Origin: Actinomycetota bacterium
Lineage (GTDB): Bacteria; Actinomycetota; Acidimicrobiia; Acidimicrobiales; CAIXPF01
NCBI GenBank assembly: GCA_016870475.1
Contig: VGBO01000023.1
Location: forward strand, 1 to 35,342
Direction: 5' to 3'
Length of the DNA stretch: 35,342 nt
The number at the start of each line of letters is the position of its first letter. The stretch's first letter is position 1. This document shows positions 1 through 6,723 of this stretch, piece after piece. The translations under genes were made by a program, and so were the position numbers. Under the pieces are notes generated by a model. It was not told where the DNA came from. It made no database searches and saw nothing but the letters and a program-made list of their open reading frames with translations.

Positions 1-158
1 CGTGCCTCGCCGCCGACAGTCGAGTCGTCGGCGGTGGGGCGGGCGCAGAGATCGCCCTCGTGGTCGTCACCTACGGGGTAGCCCGGGGTGTCGACCGGCT
101 GCGCTCGGTAGTGTCGTCCACCCGGATCGAGCGGAGTGGGCGTGAAACGACAGCGTGA
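1..158 (+). CDS. 3' end of an unidentified upstream gene (partial, doubtful)
   Basis: Reading from base 3, the frame stays open to a TGA at 156-158, and nearly every third position is G or C, as in the real genes here. It gives about 51 C-terminal residues with a hydrophobic stretch (EIALVVVTYGVARGVDRL) and a basic tail. It would overlap the start of smpB by 17 bases. I do not recognise the family. The stretch is short enough that codon bias alone could mislead, so this is only a candidate. Confidence 0.3.
   Translation, partial: CLAADSRVVGGGAGAEIALVVVTYGVARGVDRLRSVVSSTRIERSGRETTA
109..114 (+). promoter_or_regulatory. -10-like box for smpB
   Basis: TAGTGT lies 27 bases before the preferred smpB start. 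A transcript beginning about 7 bases downstream would have a leader of about 20 bases carrying the GGAG at 133-136. No convincing -35 box is visible. Confidence 0.35.
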
Positions 159-624
159 CGAGCGCAACCGGGTGCTCGCGACGAACAAGCTCGCACACCG
201 CGAGTTCGAGATCGTCGAGACGCTCGAGTGCGGCATTCAGCTCACCGGGAGCGAGGTCAAGTCGCTGCGCGAGGCGAAGGCGCGTCTCGACGAGGCGTTC
301 GCCCGCGTCGTCCGCGGTGAGCTCTGGCTGATCGGCATGCACATCTCCCCCTACGCGTTCGGTCACGGGGTCGGTGCTCATACCCCCGACCGTCAGCGCA
401 AGCTGCTGGTGCACCGGTCGGAGCTGCTGCGCTGGCAGTCGATCGCCGAGCAGCAGCACCTCGCGCTCGTTCCCCTGCAGGTGTACCTGAAGGACGGCCG
501 GATCAAGGTCGAGCTCGGCATGGGTCGAGGCCGGAAGTCCTACGACAAACGGCAGGTGCTCGCCCGACGCGATGCCGATCTCGAGGCCCGGCGCGCGCTC
601 GCGGATGCCCGGCGGGCGCGCTGA
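142..624 (+). CDS. smpB: SsrA-binding protein SmpB
   Basis: SmpB binds tmRNA and brings it to ribosomes stalled on broken mRNAs, so that the nascent peptide is tagged and the ribosome released. The 160-residue product has the family signatures: GSEVKSLREAKARLDEAFARV near residue 35, PLQVYLKDGRIKVELG around 110-125, GRGRKSYDKRQ after it, and a basic C-terminal tail that folds into the mRNA path. GTG at 142 is preferred over the in-frame GTG at 136 because GGAG (133-136) sits 5 bases before 142 but touches 136. The tmRNA gene follows 46 bases later, the usual partner arrangement. Length matches the family (about 150-160). Nothing looks damaged. Confidence 0.97.
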   Translation: MKRQRDERNRVLATNKLAHREFEIVETLECGIQLTGSEVKSLREAKARLDEAFARVVRGELWLIGMHISPYAFGHGVGAHTPDRQRKLLVHRSELLRWQSIAEQQHLALVPLQVYLKDGRIKVELGMGRGRKSYDKRQVLARRDADLEARRALADARRAR

Positions 625-652
625 CCCCGACGCCCTCGTCCCACCGGAGGGG

Positions 653-658
653 TAGACT
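653..658 (+). promoter_or_regulatory. -10-like box for ssrA
   Basis: TAGACT lies 12 bases before the mature tmRNA 5' end, in the 46-base gap after smpB. Transcription from here would leave a short 5' leader for RNase P to remove. No clear -35 box, so ssrA may also be made by read-through from smpB. Confidence 0.4.
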
Positions 659-757
659 GGTCAGTTGTACGGGGCTGATCGGTTTCGACGTTGGAACCGG
701 GAGTCGAACGTGCGACCCGAGTTGCTCAGACTCGTGAAACGGGGCACCCAATGAGAC

Positions 758-790
758 GCCAATACGGACGATCTCACTCTCGCTGCCTGA
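758..790 (+). other. tmRNA tag-peptide reading frame, ANTDDLTLAA
   Basis: Starting at the resume codon GCC (758-760), the frame reads Ala-Asn-Thr-Asp-Asp-Leu-Thr-Leu-Ala-Ala and stops at TGA (788-790). The Ala-Asn start and Leu-Ala-Ala end are the expected features; the LAA end is what ClpXP recognises. The other two frames do not end in an LAA-type degron. The resume codon is inferred by analogy. Confidence 0.85.
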
Positions 791-876
791 TCCGTCAGGT
801 GACGTGAGGAACACAGCGACCGGCGACGGCACGCGGGGCCAGCTCATCGCAGCCCGGCAACAGAAGCGGTGGGGGA

Positions 877-916
877 CGGTGCGGAGAGACCACTGACGGT
901 GCGGAAAGACCACTGA
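877..916 (+). repeat. tandem duplication of a 20-base unit inside tmRNA
   Basis: Bases 877-896 and 897-916 are the same 20-base unit in direct tandem, differing at one base (GCGGAGAGAC versus GCGGAAAGAC). It lies between the tag frame and the 3' tRNA half, where the pseudoknots are expected. Confidence 0.9.
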
Positions 917-1070
917 CCTCAGAGAAAGTTCTGGCGGGACAGGAGCTCCGGCTCCACTCGACCCGGCGAGCCGGCGACCGTGAGCCGGGAACTCGGGAAT
1001 GGTCGTAGCGCGAACGGTGACCTTTCAGCGGACGGGGGTTCGATTCCCCCCAGCTCCACTTGTTTCACCA

Positions 1071-1085
1071 GCGCGCCCCACGCGC
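1071..1085. terminator. possible weak hairpin after ssrA
   Basis: GCGCG (1071-1075) can pair with CGCGC (1081-1085) around a CCCCA loop, 12 bases past the tmRNA end and just before the convergent gene's stop codon. There is no T-run, so it is only a candidate two-way terminator. Confidence 0.25.
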
Positions 1086-1086
1086 G

Positions 1087-1779
1087 TCAGAGGATCACGC
1101 CGCGCACGACCAGGATGCCCACAATCAGCACCGCAACACCCAGGACGCGTGACATGACTGTGGAGCGCCACCCGCGGCTGTCTCGACCAATCCAGTCAAT
1201 ACCGCCGAACGTAAGCCCGGGAACGCTCATGAGGACGAACGCCCACAAGATGAAGTTCCCGTTGTCGCCGTAGCGGGACTCGACAAGCCCTCCCCACCAC
1301 ACTGCGAGGAACAACATCAGCACCACACGCACGAGATTCCTCGGCATATACCGGTGCAGAGCAGGGACGTTCGGGAACCGGTCCGCTCTGCGGTCGATGA
1401 TCTCGGGCACGAGGAAGATCGCAGTCCCCACCCACAGCGCCCAATTGATCCCGAGGAAGGAGGCGGCGACAAACGCGAAGACCGCCGTCCGCACCAGGTC
1501 TGACATCAGCCGTTGACTATCGGCCGGATCCTCGAACTCCTCGACGAAGTTCTCGGCGAACCGGAGCGGCGAGAGGCCTTGTGCCGCGTTCTCGAGCAGC
1601 CACCTGGCCACGACCGCGAGCAGCACGGCCCCCTGGATGAAATCGACGCGCGCGGAATGGGCCGTGGTCACAACGACGAGGCCCGTCACCAGGAGTGCCA
1701 CTGTGACAACACGCAGAACTACCAGAACGTCTAATCGACGCCTGGGAGATCGGGACTCGTCGCCTTTCAGGACCAACAT
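1087..1779 (-). CDS. multi-spanning membrane protein of unknown function
   Basis: The 230-residue product begins with a short basic cytoplasmic end and has about six hydrophobic segments (roughly 18-37, 44-60, 90-125 as one or two, 150-168, 178-195, 210-228). The loop at about 62-88 is rich in acidic residues and aromatics (FAENFVEEFEDPADSQR). I do not recognise a family. ATG at 1779 is preferred over a TTG at 1785. A TAGTGT box lies 9 bases before the ATG and no Shine-Dalgarno is visible. The gene converges on ssrA, ending 28 bases from the tmRNA 3' end. Its A/T content at wobble positions is visibly higher than that of its neighbours, so it may have been acquired. It looks intact. Confidence 0.7.
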   Translation of the reverse strand: MLVLKGDESRSPRRRLDVLVVLRVVTVALLVTGLVVVTTAHSARVDFIQGAVLLAVVARWLLENAAQGLSPLRFAENFVEEFEDPADSQRLMSDLVRTAVFAFVAASFLGINWALWVGTAIFLVPEIIDRRADRFPNVPALHRYMPRNLVRVVLMLFLAVWWGGLVESRYGDNGNFILWAFVLMSVPGLTFGGIDWIGRDSRGWRSTVMSRVLGVAVLIVGILVVRGVIL

Positions 1780-1788
1780 GGGCAACGG

Positions 1789-1794
1789 ACACTA
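1789..1794 (-). promoter_or_regulatory. -10-like box for the membrane-protein gene
   Basis: On the minus strand this reads TAGTGT, 9 bases before the ATG at 1779. The transcript would have a very short leader or none. Confidence 0.35.
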
Positions 1795-1854
1795 GTCGGT
1801 CGGCAACTTACCAGTCCACGGCATGCCCCCTCTCTGCTTCCCCGGATCCACCGT

Positions 1855-1897
1855 CAACCCTCACTTGAGAGTTCTGTGAACCCTCAAGTGAGAGTTG
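1855..1897. repeat. long inverted repeat (hairpin)
   Basis: CAACCCTCACTTGAGAGTTC (1855-1874) can pair with 1878-1897 at 18 of 20 positions around a 3-base TGT loop; the two mismatches are C/A and A/C. It lies at the 3' end of the broken zinc-binding gene and upstream of the membrane-protein gene, both on the minus strand. It could be a terminator between them, a protein-binding site or a mobile-element scar. No T-run follows on either strand. Confidence 0.8.
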
Positions 1898-2139
1898 AGG
1901 GTGGCCGAACTGCCCCGGCGTGCACGAAGAGCCCCTGTCGTTCTGGCCGGGGGCCGGTGCCATGGGCTGGGGGCGGGGGCCGGAGCGGTCGGTGCCGCAT
2001 GCGCGGCCGCTCGGTCGATGAGCTTGTCGAGCTCACCGCGATCGAGCTACACCCCGCGGCACTTCGGGCAGTAGTCGAACTCGACGCCGCTGCGGTCGGT
2101 CATCACGAGATCGGTGTCGGTGTCGATCGGGAATCTCAC
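1861..2139 (-). pseudogene. zf-TFIIB-like small zinc-binding protein, cut by an in-frame TAG
   Basis: From GTG 2139, with AAAGGAAG about 8 bases upstream, the frame reads 30 residues (RFPIDTDTDLVMTDRSGVEF then DYCPKCRGV), meets TAG at 2047-2049, then continues in frame with LDRGELDKLIDRA. This is the zf-TFIIB pattern, which reads CPKCRGVWLDRGELDKL in the family, so TAG replaces the near-invariant Trp (TGG to TAG is one change). The first conserved Cys of the N-terminal CP(V/I)D motif is also Phe here (TGC to TTC is one change). Beyond about residue 45 the frame is Ala/Pro-rich, lacks the family's usual tail, and ends at a TGA inside the long hairpin. Two lost key residues suggest decay. Such proteins have no well-established function. 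Confidence 0.75.
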
Positions 2140-2180
2140 GGTGGAGACTTCCTTTCGTGGAGGGGACGACAGGATTCAGT

Positions 2181-3173
2181 ATGGCGACGCACGGCCGGGT
2201 AACCGAACGGGATCCGTGGACCTCGGTCGCCGAGGCCGCGGTGTGCGCCGTGCTGGGTGCGGGTGGGCATGCACCCTGCGGTGTGACGGTGCGCGACGTC
2301 CACGTCGCACCCCACCTCCGCTGGGCGTCGTTCGACCACACGCCGTCGGGCGACGTGCTGTGGGCGGCACAGCTCGACGGTTCGGCGCCGGCAGGGTCGC
2401 AGGCGGTCAGCACCGACCTCGGCGACGTCGGCGTGTGGTGGCATCCGAACGACCCGGCTCTCCCGAGCCTGCGGGACGCGGTGACCGAAGGCGGTCTCAC
2501 GGCGGTGGCCGCCGCCCTCGCCTCCGAGATCGACCCACAGGTCGTGCACGTCGTGTCGCTGCAGCCGCTCGAGCACGCCGTCGTCCGTGTCGGCCGGCCC
2601 GGACACGCCGTCTAGGTGAAGGTCGTGCCGCCCTGGCGCGTCGGCGACGTCGCCGACAGGCACCGACGCGGACGCGACGCCGGCCTTCCGGTACCCCGCG
2701 TCCTCCACACCGACGACGTGCGGGGAATCGTCGTGCTGTCGGAGTTGCCGGGGACACCGTTGGCCGAGCATCTCGAGAACGGTCACCCCCTCCCCGATGC
2801 CGACGACGTGTGGTCGCTGATCGAGCGGATCACCGCATCGCTGGGAACACACGGCGACCTCCACGACCGACAAGTCCTCGTCGACCACGACGGGATCGTC
2901 GTCGGCATCGTCGACCTCGACGACACCGGCGACGGCGACCTGCTCGACGACCTCGCTCGGCTCGTCGTGCACGTCAGGACACGGGACGACACGCACCCCG
3001 ATCAGAGGAACCGTGTCCGCACCTTCGCAGACGGACTCGTGTCGATCTTCGAGCAGCACGTCGACGGCGACCATCTCCGTCATCGAATCCGCGCCCACGC
3101 CGACGCCTCGACGGACGTCCGATCGCCGATGGGACCGACGCCGAACCCTAGGCTCGCCCGGTGGACCTCTTGA
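2181..3173 (+). pseudogene. APH-type phosphotransferase, cut by an in-frame TAG
   Basis: From ATG 2181 (AGGA 6 bases upstream) the frame runs 144 residues to TAG at 2613-2615, then goes on in the same frame to TGA 3171-3173, about 330 codons in all. The two parts form one aminoglycoside-phosphotransferase-fold kinase. The first ends with a beta-strand pattern (HAVVRVGRPGHAV). The second opens with VKVVPPWR, the strand holding the ATP-binding Lys, and contains the catalytic loop HGDLHDRQ and the metal-binding IVDLDD. Related proteins have Tyr, Phe or Trp where TAG stands, so TAC to TAG or TGG to TAG is likely. The substrate is unknown. The 3' end overlaps the exchanger start by 13 bases. Alternatives are read-through or a sequencing error. 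Confidence 0.75.
3149..3154 (+). promoter_or_regulatory. -10-like box, leaderless arrangement
   Basis: TAGGCT ends 6 bases before the GTG at 3161, with no Shine-Dalgarno, so transcription could start at or next to the start codon. Confidence 0.45.
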
Positions 3174-4261
3174 CCGTCGTGTGGCTCGTGGCCGGTTTCG
3201 TGTGCCTGGTGGTCGGTGCCGAGTGGCTGGTGAAGGGCGCGTCGTCGATCGCCACCAGCTTCGGGGTGCCGCCGATCGTCATCGGTCTCACCGTCGTGGC
3301 CTTCGGCACCAGTGCACCCGAGTTCGCCGTGTCGGCGAACGGGGCGCTCACCGGGAACGCCGACGTGGCCCTCGGCAACGTGGTCGGCAGCAACACGCTG
3401 AACATCCTCCTCATCCTCGGCCTGTCGGCCACCATCGGCGGGTTGGCCATCGAACAGCGCCTGCTGAAGTTCGACATCCCCGTCCTCATCGGTATCAGCG
3501 GCGTCATCTACCTGCTGCTGCTGAACGGCGTCGTCGGCCGGCTTGAAGGCGTGGTCCTCTTCGCCGGCATCGTCGCCTACACGGCGTGGCTGCTCCGAGG
3601 GGCCCGCCGACCCGAGTCGGAAACCGTCACCGAGGAGTACGAGGAATCGGTCGGCAAACTCGAGGGCTCCGCACTCGGCCGAGCGCTGCCCTTCCAGTTG
3701 GCACTCGTCGTCGTCGGTTTCGCGCTGTTGGTGCTCGGCTCGCGCCTGCTCGTAAGCGCTGCCACCGACATCGCCGAAGCGGTCGGCGTGAGCGACCTCG
3801 TGATCGGTCTCACCGTCGTAGCGCTCGGCACCTCGCTCCCCGAACTTGCGACCTCGGTGCTGGCCGCGATCCGCGGGCAACGCGACATCGCTGTCGGCAA
3901 CGTCGTGGGCTCGAACATCTTCAACCTGCTCGCAGTTCTCGGCGGGGCGGCCGTGCTGTCGGACGCCGGCGTCACAGTGAACCGTGAGCTCCTCCGGCTC
4001 GACTACCCCGTCATGCTCGCGGCCACGGTCGTGCTGCTGCCGATCTGCTGGAACGGCTTCATGATCAAGCGCTGGGAAGGCGGACTGCTCGTGCTGTTCT
4101 ACGGCGCGTACGTCGCGTTCCTCGTCATGGAGGCCGGTGACAGCTCGGCGCCCGAACTGTTTCGCACGGCGATGCTCATCATCGTGCCGCTCGTCATGGT
4201 GGTGTACAGCGCCGCCGGGTTCCAGGGCTGGCGGCGTCATCGCGCGATGGCGCAGCGCTGA
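3161..4261 (+). CDS. calcium/sodium antiporter of the K+-dependent Na+/Ca2+ exchanger-related family
   Basis: Inner-membrane cation exchanger of the CaCA superfamily, probably expelling Ca2+ against Na+ or H+. The 366-residue product has the two inverted alpha-repeats: FGTSAPE (48-54) with GNVVGSNTLN (72-81), and LGTSLPE (about 221-227) with GNVVGSNIFN (about 247-256). Their acidic and Asn/Ser residues bind the ions. About ten hydrophobic segments surround a short acidic cytoplasmic loop (residues 148-165, rich in Glu). The last part (about 275-366) holds extra membrane segments and a basic end. GTG 3161 is chosen because the N-terminal helix starts there and a TAGGCT box precedes it. It is intact between broken genes. 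Confidence 0.93.
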   Translation: MDLLTVVWLVAGFVCLVVGAEWLVKGASSIATSFGVPPIVIGLTVVAFGTSAPEFAVSANGALTGNADVALGNVVGSNTLNILLILGLSATIGGLAIEQRLLKFDIPVLIGISGVIYLLLLNGVVGRLEGVVLFAGIVAYTAWLLRGARRPESETVTEEYEESVGKLEGSALGRALPFQLALVVVGFALLVLGSRLLVSAATDIAEAVGVSDLVIGLTVVALGTSLPELATSVLAAIRGQRDIAVGNVVGSNIFNLLAVLGGAAVLSDAGVTVNRELLRLDYPVMLAATVVLLPICWNGFMIKRWEGGLLVLFYGAYVAFLVMEAGDSSAPELFRTAMLIIVPLVMVVYSAAGFQGWRRHRAMAQR

Positions 4262-4692
4262 CGAATACGGGCCGGCAGCTCGCTGATGGGTCGCCGGGAG
4301 CGCCGTTCCGGCCATCGGTGGCGGTCGGTTGGTTCTGAACGCCGTCGTAGCCGTGCTCACCAGGGTCACCGTGGGAACCGTTGAGCCCGACCTCGGCGTA
4401 CAGGGTCACGACGGAGCCCGTGGTGTTCGTGTACGAACCAGTCACCAGGTAGCCGCGGCCGCCGACACGCCGTCGCCACCGGCCCCCGAGACCACGAGGA
4501 AGACCACCGTCTCACCCGGTGCGACCGTGCAGCTCCCGTCTTCGAGGAAGGTCGTCCCGGCACAGGCGCCGGACGACACCACCGGGTCGGCCGGCACCGC
4601 AGAACCCTCCCGGTGGGAACCAGGAACGCTGCGACGACGGCAAGTCCGATAATCGCCGAACCGGTTCGGCGGGAGCGCATGAACGGAATCAT
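4260..4692 (-). pseudogene. secreted Gly-rich protein with two apparent frameshifts
   Basis: ATG 4692 has GGAGG 4 bases upstream and starts a clean signal peptide (MRSRRTGSAIIGLAVVAAFL). From about 4610 the coherent sequence moves to a second frame (EGSAVPADPVVSSGACAG, then SCTVAPGETVVFLVVSGAGG) that stops at 4442-4444. From about 4465 it moves to a third frame (GRGYLVTGSYTNTTGSVV, then LYAEVGLNGSHGDPGEHGYD). Both shifts go the same way and fit single-base losses at G-rich runs (near 4608-4614 and 4455-4465). Joined, the frames give one secreted protein of about 145 residues with a Gly-rich beta-type domain. The end runs antisense into the exchanger gene, so the true 3' end is uncertain. No enzyme motif is visible. 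Sequence error at G-runs is an alternative. Confidence 0.55.
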
Positions 4693-4748
4693 CGAACCTC
4701 CGGTAGATGACCGAGGCCGGTGTCGAGCAGGCCGGCGTTCACCCTGGC

Positions 4749-5507
4749 TCAGGCGAGCGCGACGCCGACAGCGAACATCACCGCAAACCCTGCGAGGAGA
4801 CCCGTCGTGGCCAGCGACTCATTGCCGTTGCGGTGCGCCTGCGGGACGATCTCGTGGATCACGACATAAAGCATCGCCCCGGCAGCAACCCCAAGGAGCC
4901 CGGGGAGGAGGGAACCGATCTCCGCGAGACCGAGGCCCGTCGCCCCACCGGCGAACTCGATGACTGCGGTCAGCGTGCTCAACGCCACAGCGGTGCGACG
5001 TCGACAGCCGAGCGCGAACAGCGCGACGGCGACCGCGAACCCCTCCGGAAGGTTCTGCGCGGCAAGGCCGATCGCAAGGGCGAGCCCGCTTCCCGCAGCG
5101 TCGGCCCCGACCCCGATCCCGAGCGCGACGCCCTCCGGCACGTTGTGGATCGCCATGGCGCTCACCAGGAGCGTCGACCGCCGCAGAGCGTCGACGTCGA
5201 CGTCGGCACCCGACGGTCCGCGGGTGATCAGGTCATGGGGGATGAGCCTGTCGACGAACCGGACGGCGAACGCGCCGACGAGGACCGCTGCGCCGAGACC
5301 GAACGGACCGAGCCGGCCGGGGTCCGCCATGGCCGGGACGAGGAGCGACACCACCGTCGCCGACAGCATGAGCCCTGCAGCGGCGCCGAGCAGAAGATCG
5401 AGCACCCGCCGACTCGGGCGAGGCGCCAGGTACAGGAACAGTGCGCCGAGCACCGTTGCCGCCTCCACCACGGTCACCAGCACGATCGGCGGCCATGTGC
5501 TCGGCAT
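4749..5507 (-). CDS. ZIP-family metal transporter
   Basis: Membrane transporter that moves Zn2+ or a similar divalent metal into the cytoplasm. The 252-residue product has eight likely membrane segments and the family's metal-site motifs: HNVPEG (121-126), QNLPEG (151-156) and HEIVPQ (218-223). A short acidic loop with alternating Asp (101-107) stands between segments 3 and 4, where other ZIPs have a variable metal-sensing loop. ATG 5507 is preferred over an upstream GTG at 5552 because the first helix starts just after it and TATGTT lies 6 bases before it, a leaderless arrangement. It is divergent from the small gene at 5562. Which metal it carries cannot be read from sequence. Confidence 0.9.
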   Translation of the reverse strand: MPSTWPPIVLVTVVEAATVLGALFLYLAPRPSRRVLDLLLGAAAGLMLSATVVSLLVPAMADPGRLGPFGLGAAVLVGAFAVRFVDRLIPHDLITRGPSGADVDVDALRRSTLLVSAMAIHNVPEGVALGIGVGADAAGSGLALAIGLAAQNLPEGFAVAVALFALGCRRRTAVALSTLTAVIEFAGGATGLGLAEIGSLLPGLLGVAAGAMLYVVIHEIVPQAHRNGNESLATTGLLAGFAVMFAVGVALA

Positions 5508-5513
5508 CGGATG

Positions 5514-5519
5514 AACATA
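5514..5519 (-). promoter_or_regulatory. -10-like box for the ZIP gene, leaderless arrangement
   Basis: On the minus strand TATGTT ends 6 bases before ATG 5507. It is one of the best matches to TATAAT in the window and supports that start. Confidence 0.5.
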
Positions 5520-5561
5520 CCAGTACCCCGGAATGTCACCGGGCCCGGGCACACTGCACCC

Positions 5562-5873
5562 ATGGCCTTCAACGGACCCGCCGGACCGCCCGCAACCGCC
5601 CGTCAGGTGGCCCGACTACTCGAACTGCTCGCCGCCGCCGGACACGACGGGTTCCGCGACGCCCGCGGCCCGCTCGGCCTGACGCAACGCCAGGCCGGAG
5701 GGAAGTTCTCGCGCGATGAGGCGGACGCTCTCATCAGCCGGCTCGAGGCCGAACTCGAGGGCGCGCCACCCCCGCCGCCGACGGTCGCAGCCGACCGTCG
5801 CCTGCAGTCGATCCCCGACGAGGCGCTCGCTGCCGAGCTCCAGCGTCGGGGCTGGGTGGTCGTGCAGCCCTGA
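5562..5873 (+). CDS. small conserved-looking protein of unknown function
   Basis: The 103-residue product is mainly helical: a helix rich in Leu/Ala (ATARQVARLLELLAAAGH), a segment FRDARGPLGLTQRQAGGKF, an acidic helix (SRDEADALISRLEAELEG), a five-proline linker, and a C-terminal helix ending EALAAELQRRGWVVVQP. The C-terminal part resembles short helical tails of actinobacterial regulators, but I do not recognise a named family. It has no membrane segment or signal peptide, so it is probably cytoplasmic. It starts 54 bases from the divergent ZIP gene and may share its control region. There is no Shine-Dalgarno; a weak CACACT lies 6 bases before the ATG. Codon use is normal, so the gene is probably real. 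Confidence 0.75.
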   Translation: MAFNGPAGPPATARQVARLLELLAAAGHDGFRDARGPLGLTQRQAGGKFSRDEADALISRLEAELEGAPPPPPTVAADRRLQSIPDEALAAELQRRGWVVVQP

Positions 5874-5975
5874 GGCGTCAGCCCGTGTACGACGGCGCGA
5901 CGAAGCAGACGCCGCCGTTTCAGGCTCGGGGGTGGCCGGGCCGACCATCGACCGTTCCGGTTCGGCCGACGGATC

Positions 5976-5981
5976 TAGGAT
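5976..5981 (+). promoter_or_regulatory. -10-like box for the nitroreductase gene
   Basis: TAGGAT lies 47 bases before ATG 6029, giving a leader of about 40 bases that carries a strong GGAGGGG ribosome-binding site. The rest of the 155-base gap 5874-6028 shows nothing else I can support. Confidence 0.4.
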
Positions 5982-6028
5982 CGGAGTCTGCCGATGGGCA
6001 CCCCGCCCGTCGCGACGGAGGGGACCGC

Positions 6029-6703
6029 ATGGAATTCGAGGAGCTCGTCCGCGACCGACGCAGCATCCGGGGCTTCCGGCCCGACCCGGTGCCGAAGGAG
6101 CTCATCCTCGAGATCATCGAGGTCGCGACGTTCGCACCCTCGTCCATGAACACCCAGCCCTGGCACTTCAACGTGATCACCGGCGACGCGCTCGACCGGA
6201 TCCGTCAGGGCAACACCGAACGCACCCTCGCAGGCGTGAAACCCAGCCGCGAGATCCCGGTCGAGGGGGCGTACGAGGGAGTCCACCGGGAACGCCAGGT
6301 CGAGATCGCCTACCAGCTCTTCGACGCCATGGGTATCCGCGAGGACAAGGCCGGCCGCACCGACTGGATGCTGCGCGGGTTCCGCCAGTTCGACGCCCCC
6401 GTCTCCGTCGTGGTCACCTACGACCGCAGCATGGGCCTCGAGACGATCGGGCACTTCGACCTCGGTGCGGTCACCTACGGCCTCTGCCTCGCCGCATGGG
6501 ACCGTGGGCTCGGAACGGTCATCAACGGGCAGGGCATCATGCAGTCCCCCGTGGTCCGCGAGTTCGGCAACATCCCCGAGGACCAGGTGATCATGACCTG
6601 CGTCGCCATGGGATGGCCCGACCGGGACTTCGCCGCGAACGACGTGCGGGCGCCGCGCGTCCCTGCGACCAGCGTCACCCAGTTCGTGGGGTTCGACGCC
6701 TGA
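6029..6703 (+). CDS. nitroreductase-family FMN oxidoreductase
   Basis: Cytoplasmic flavoprotein expected to bind FMN and use NAD(P)H to reduce nitro compounds, quinones or similar acceptors; the true substrate is unknown. The 224-residue product starts with the family motif RRSIRGFRPDPVP (9-21) and FAPSSMNTQPWHF (about 35-47), the FMN phosphate and ring contacts. The C-terminal half has the usual LCLAAWDRGLGTVINGQG helix and a final VMTCVAMGWPD-type strand before a C-terminal arm that swaps in the dimer. ATG 6029 has GGAGGGG 6-7 bases upstream, which rules out the longer in-frame GTG at 5885. It converges with the LOG-family gene, 20 bases apart. Length is normal. Confidence 0.9.
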   Translation: MEFEELVRDRRSIRGFRPDPVPKELILEIIEVATFAPSSMNTQPWHFNVITGDALDRIRQGNTERTLAGVKPSREIPVEGAYEGVHRERQVEIAYQLFDAMGIREDKAGRTDWMLRGFRQFDAPVSVVVTYDRSMGLETIGHFDLGAVTYGLCLAAWDRGLGTVINGQGIMQSPVVREFGNIPEDQVIMTCVAMGWPDRDFAANDVRAPRVPATSVTQFVGFDA

Positions 6704-6723
6704 GCGCCACCGGCGGCCCGTCC

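Larger units (their letters stand above)
671..1058 (+). ncRNA. ssrA: transfer-messenger RNA (tmRNA)
   Basis: tmRNA acts as both tRNA-Ala and mRNA in trans-translation. The 5' end GGGGCTG (671-677) pairs with CAGCTCC (1051-1057), with one G-U pair, to form the acceptor stem. A T-arm of GGGGG, TTCGATT loop and CCCCC is at about 1034-1050, and A1058 is the discriminator base. CCA is not encoded and must be added. The 5' side also has the typical GATCGGTTTCGAC tRNA-like motif. Between the ends are the tag frame (758-790) and a pseudoknot-sized region that includes a tandem 20-base duplication (877-916). Total length about 388 bases, normal for one-piece tmRNA. It lies directly after smpB. Confidence 0.95.

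Noticed and set aside
1034-1058. A separate tRNA gene
   Set aside because: The T-arm and acceptor strand belong to the 3' half of tmRNA; there is no anticodon arm.
1041-4748. An attL/attR pair from integration at ssrA
   Set aside because: The tmRNA 3' end sequence (TTCGATTCCCCCC region) has no second copy that I can find in the window.
4707-5561. A long plus-strand gene antisense to the ZIP transporter
   Set aside because: The ZIP frame has clear motifs and membrane helices; the opposite frame is charged, repetitive shadow sequence. Only the part from ATG 5562 onward is kept as a gene.
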